A stretch of 6,474 bases of DNA from Gammaproteobacteria bacterium (GTDB lineage: Bacteria; Pseudomonadota; Gammaproteobacteria; Ga0077536), in NCBI GenBank assembly GCA_030639105.1, contig DAOWDI010000084.1, positions 1-6,474 of the forward strand, written 5' to 3'. The translations under genes were made by a program, and so were the position numbers. Each line of letters begins with the position of its first letter. The stretch's first letter is position 1. Below, piece after piece: positions 6,399 to 6,474 of the stretch. The notes beneath the pieces were generated by a model that ran no database searches, was not told the origin of the DNA, and was given only the letters and a program-made list of their open reading frames with translations.

Positions 6399-6474
6399 AT
6401 GTCCACGACAACGATACGAATACCTGATGAGCTGAAGGCGCGGGTTGCACGCGCAGCCAAGCGGACGGAAACAA
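6399..6474 (+). CDS. Ribbon-helix-helix (CopG-like) DNA-binding protein, probable antitoxin; cut by window end
   Basis: The 25 codons present begin MSTTTIRIPDELKARVARAA. This is the classic opening of a ribbon-helix-helix repressor: a short beta strand (TTTIRIP, residues 3-9) that pairs with a second subunit and enters the DNA major groove, followed by the first helix (DELKARVARAAKR). Such proteins are most often antitoxins of type II toxin-antitoxin pairs with RelE/ParE-like toxins; some are stand-alone repressors. The toxin, if any, would lie beyond the right edge. GGAAGA (6389-6394) is a workable Shine-Dalgarno, and the preceding 31-codon ORF stops one base before the ATG. The sequence before it suggests autoregulation from a palindromic promoter. 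Confidence 0.75.
   Translation, partial: MSTTTIRIPDELKARVARAAKRTET

Noticed and set aside
6251..6460. 69-codon minus-strand frame across the right edge
   Set aside because: It runs antisense through the RHH gene start and palindromes; its composition and lack of motifs suggest chance.

Overview
The window is a stretch of bacterial chromosome, moderately GC-rich and densely coded, most likely from a proteobacterium. Five complete housekeeping genes lie on the + strand, with two genes cut by the window edges. MetK and CysS read like the forms I associate with Alphaproteobacteria and some deep gammaproteobacterial lineages. The small ORF near the right edge opens like a transposase family common in Gamma- and Betaproteobacteria. 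I cannot fix the class from the sequence alone.

Layout. Positions 1-118 hold the start of a thioredoxin reductase gene (trxB) on the minus strand. A 125-bp divergent intergenic region separates it from a PIG3-type NAD(P)H:quinone oxidoreductase (244-1251). A 135-bp gap leads to metK (GTG start at 1387), ahcY (2632-4113), cysS (4290-5663) and sufE (5713-6174). From 6175 the dense gene order breaks down. A gap of about 130 bp is followed by a 31-codon ORF whose first nine residues look like the start of an IS200-like/RAYT transposase. One base later comes the start of a ribbon-helix-helix (RHH) antitoxin-type gene, cut by the window end.

How the genes fit together. MetK makes S-adenosylmethionine (SAM). 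AhcY removes the S-adenosylhomocysteine (SAH) left after methyl transfer. Together they are two of the core steps of the activated-methyl cycle. CysS charges tRNA with cysteine, and SufE carries the sulfane sulfur taken from cysteine toward Fe-S cluster assembly. The block is therefore a sulfur amino-acid cluster: SAM, SAH/homocysteine, cysteine, Fe-S. The gaps (81, 176 and 49 bp) allow one transcript or several, and I see no strong U-tract terminator between the genes. The left edge is a redox pair, thioredoxin reductase opposite a quinone reductase.

The core is ordinary. The parts worth a second look are the right edge (transposase-start relic, coupled RHH gene, palindromes in its presumed promoter), a nested inverted repeat after ahcY, the basic N-terminal extension of AhcY, and the unclear translation start of cysS. 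I found no tRNA, rRNA, CRISPR array or convincing riboswitch.
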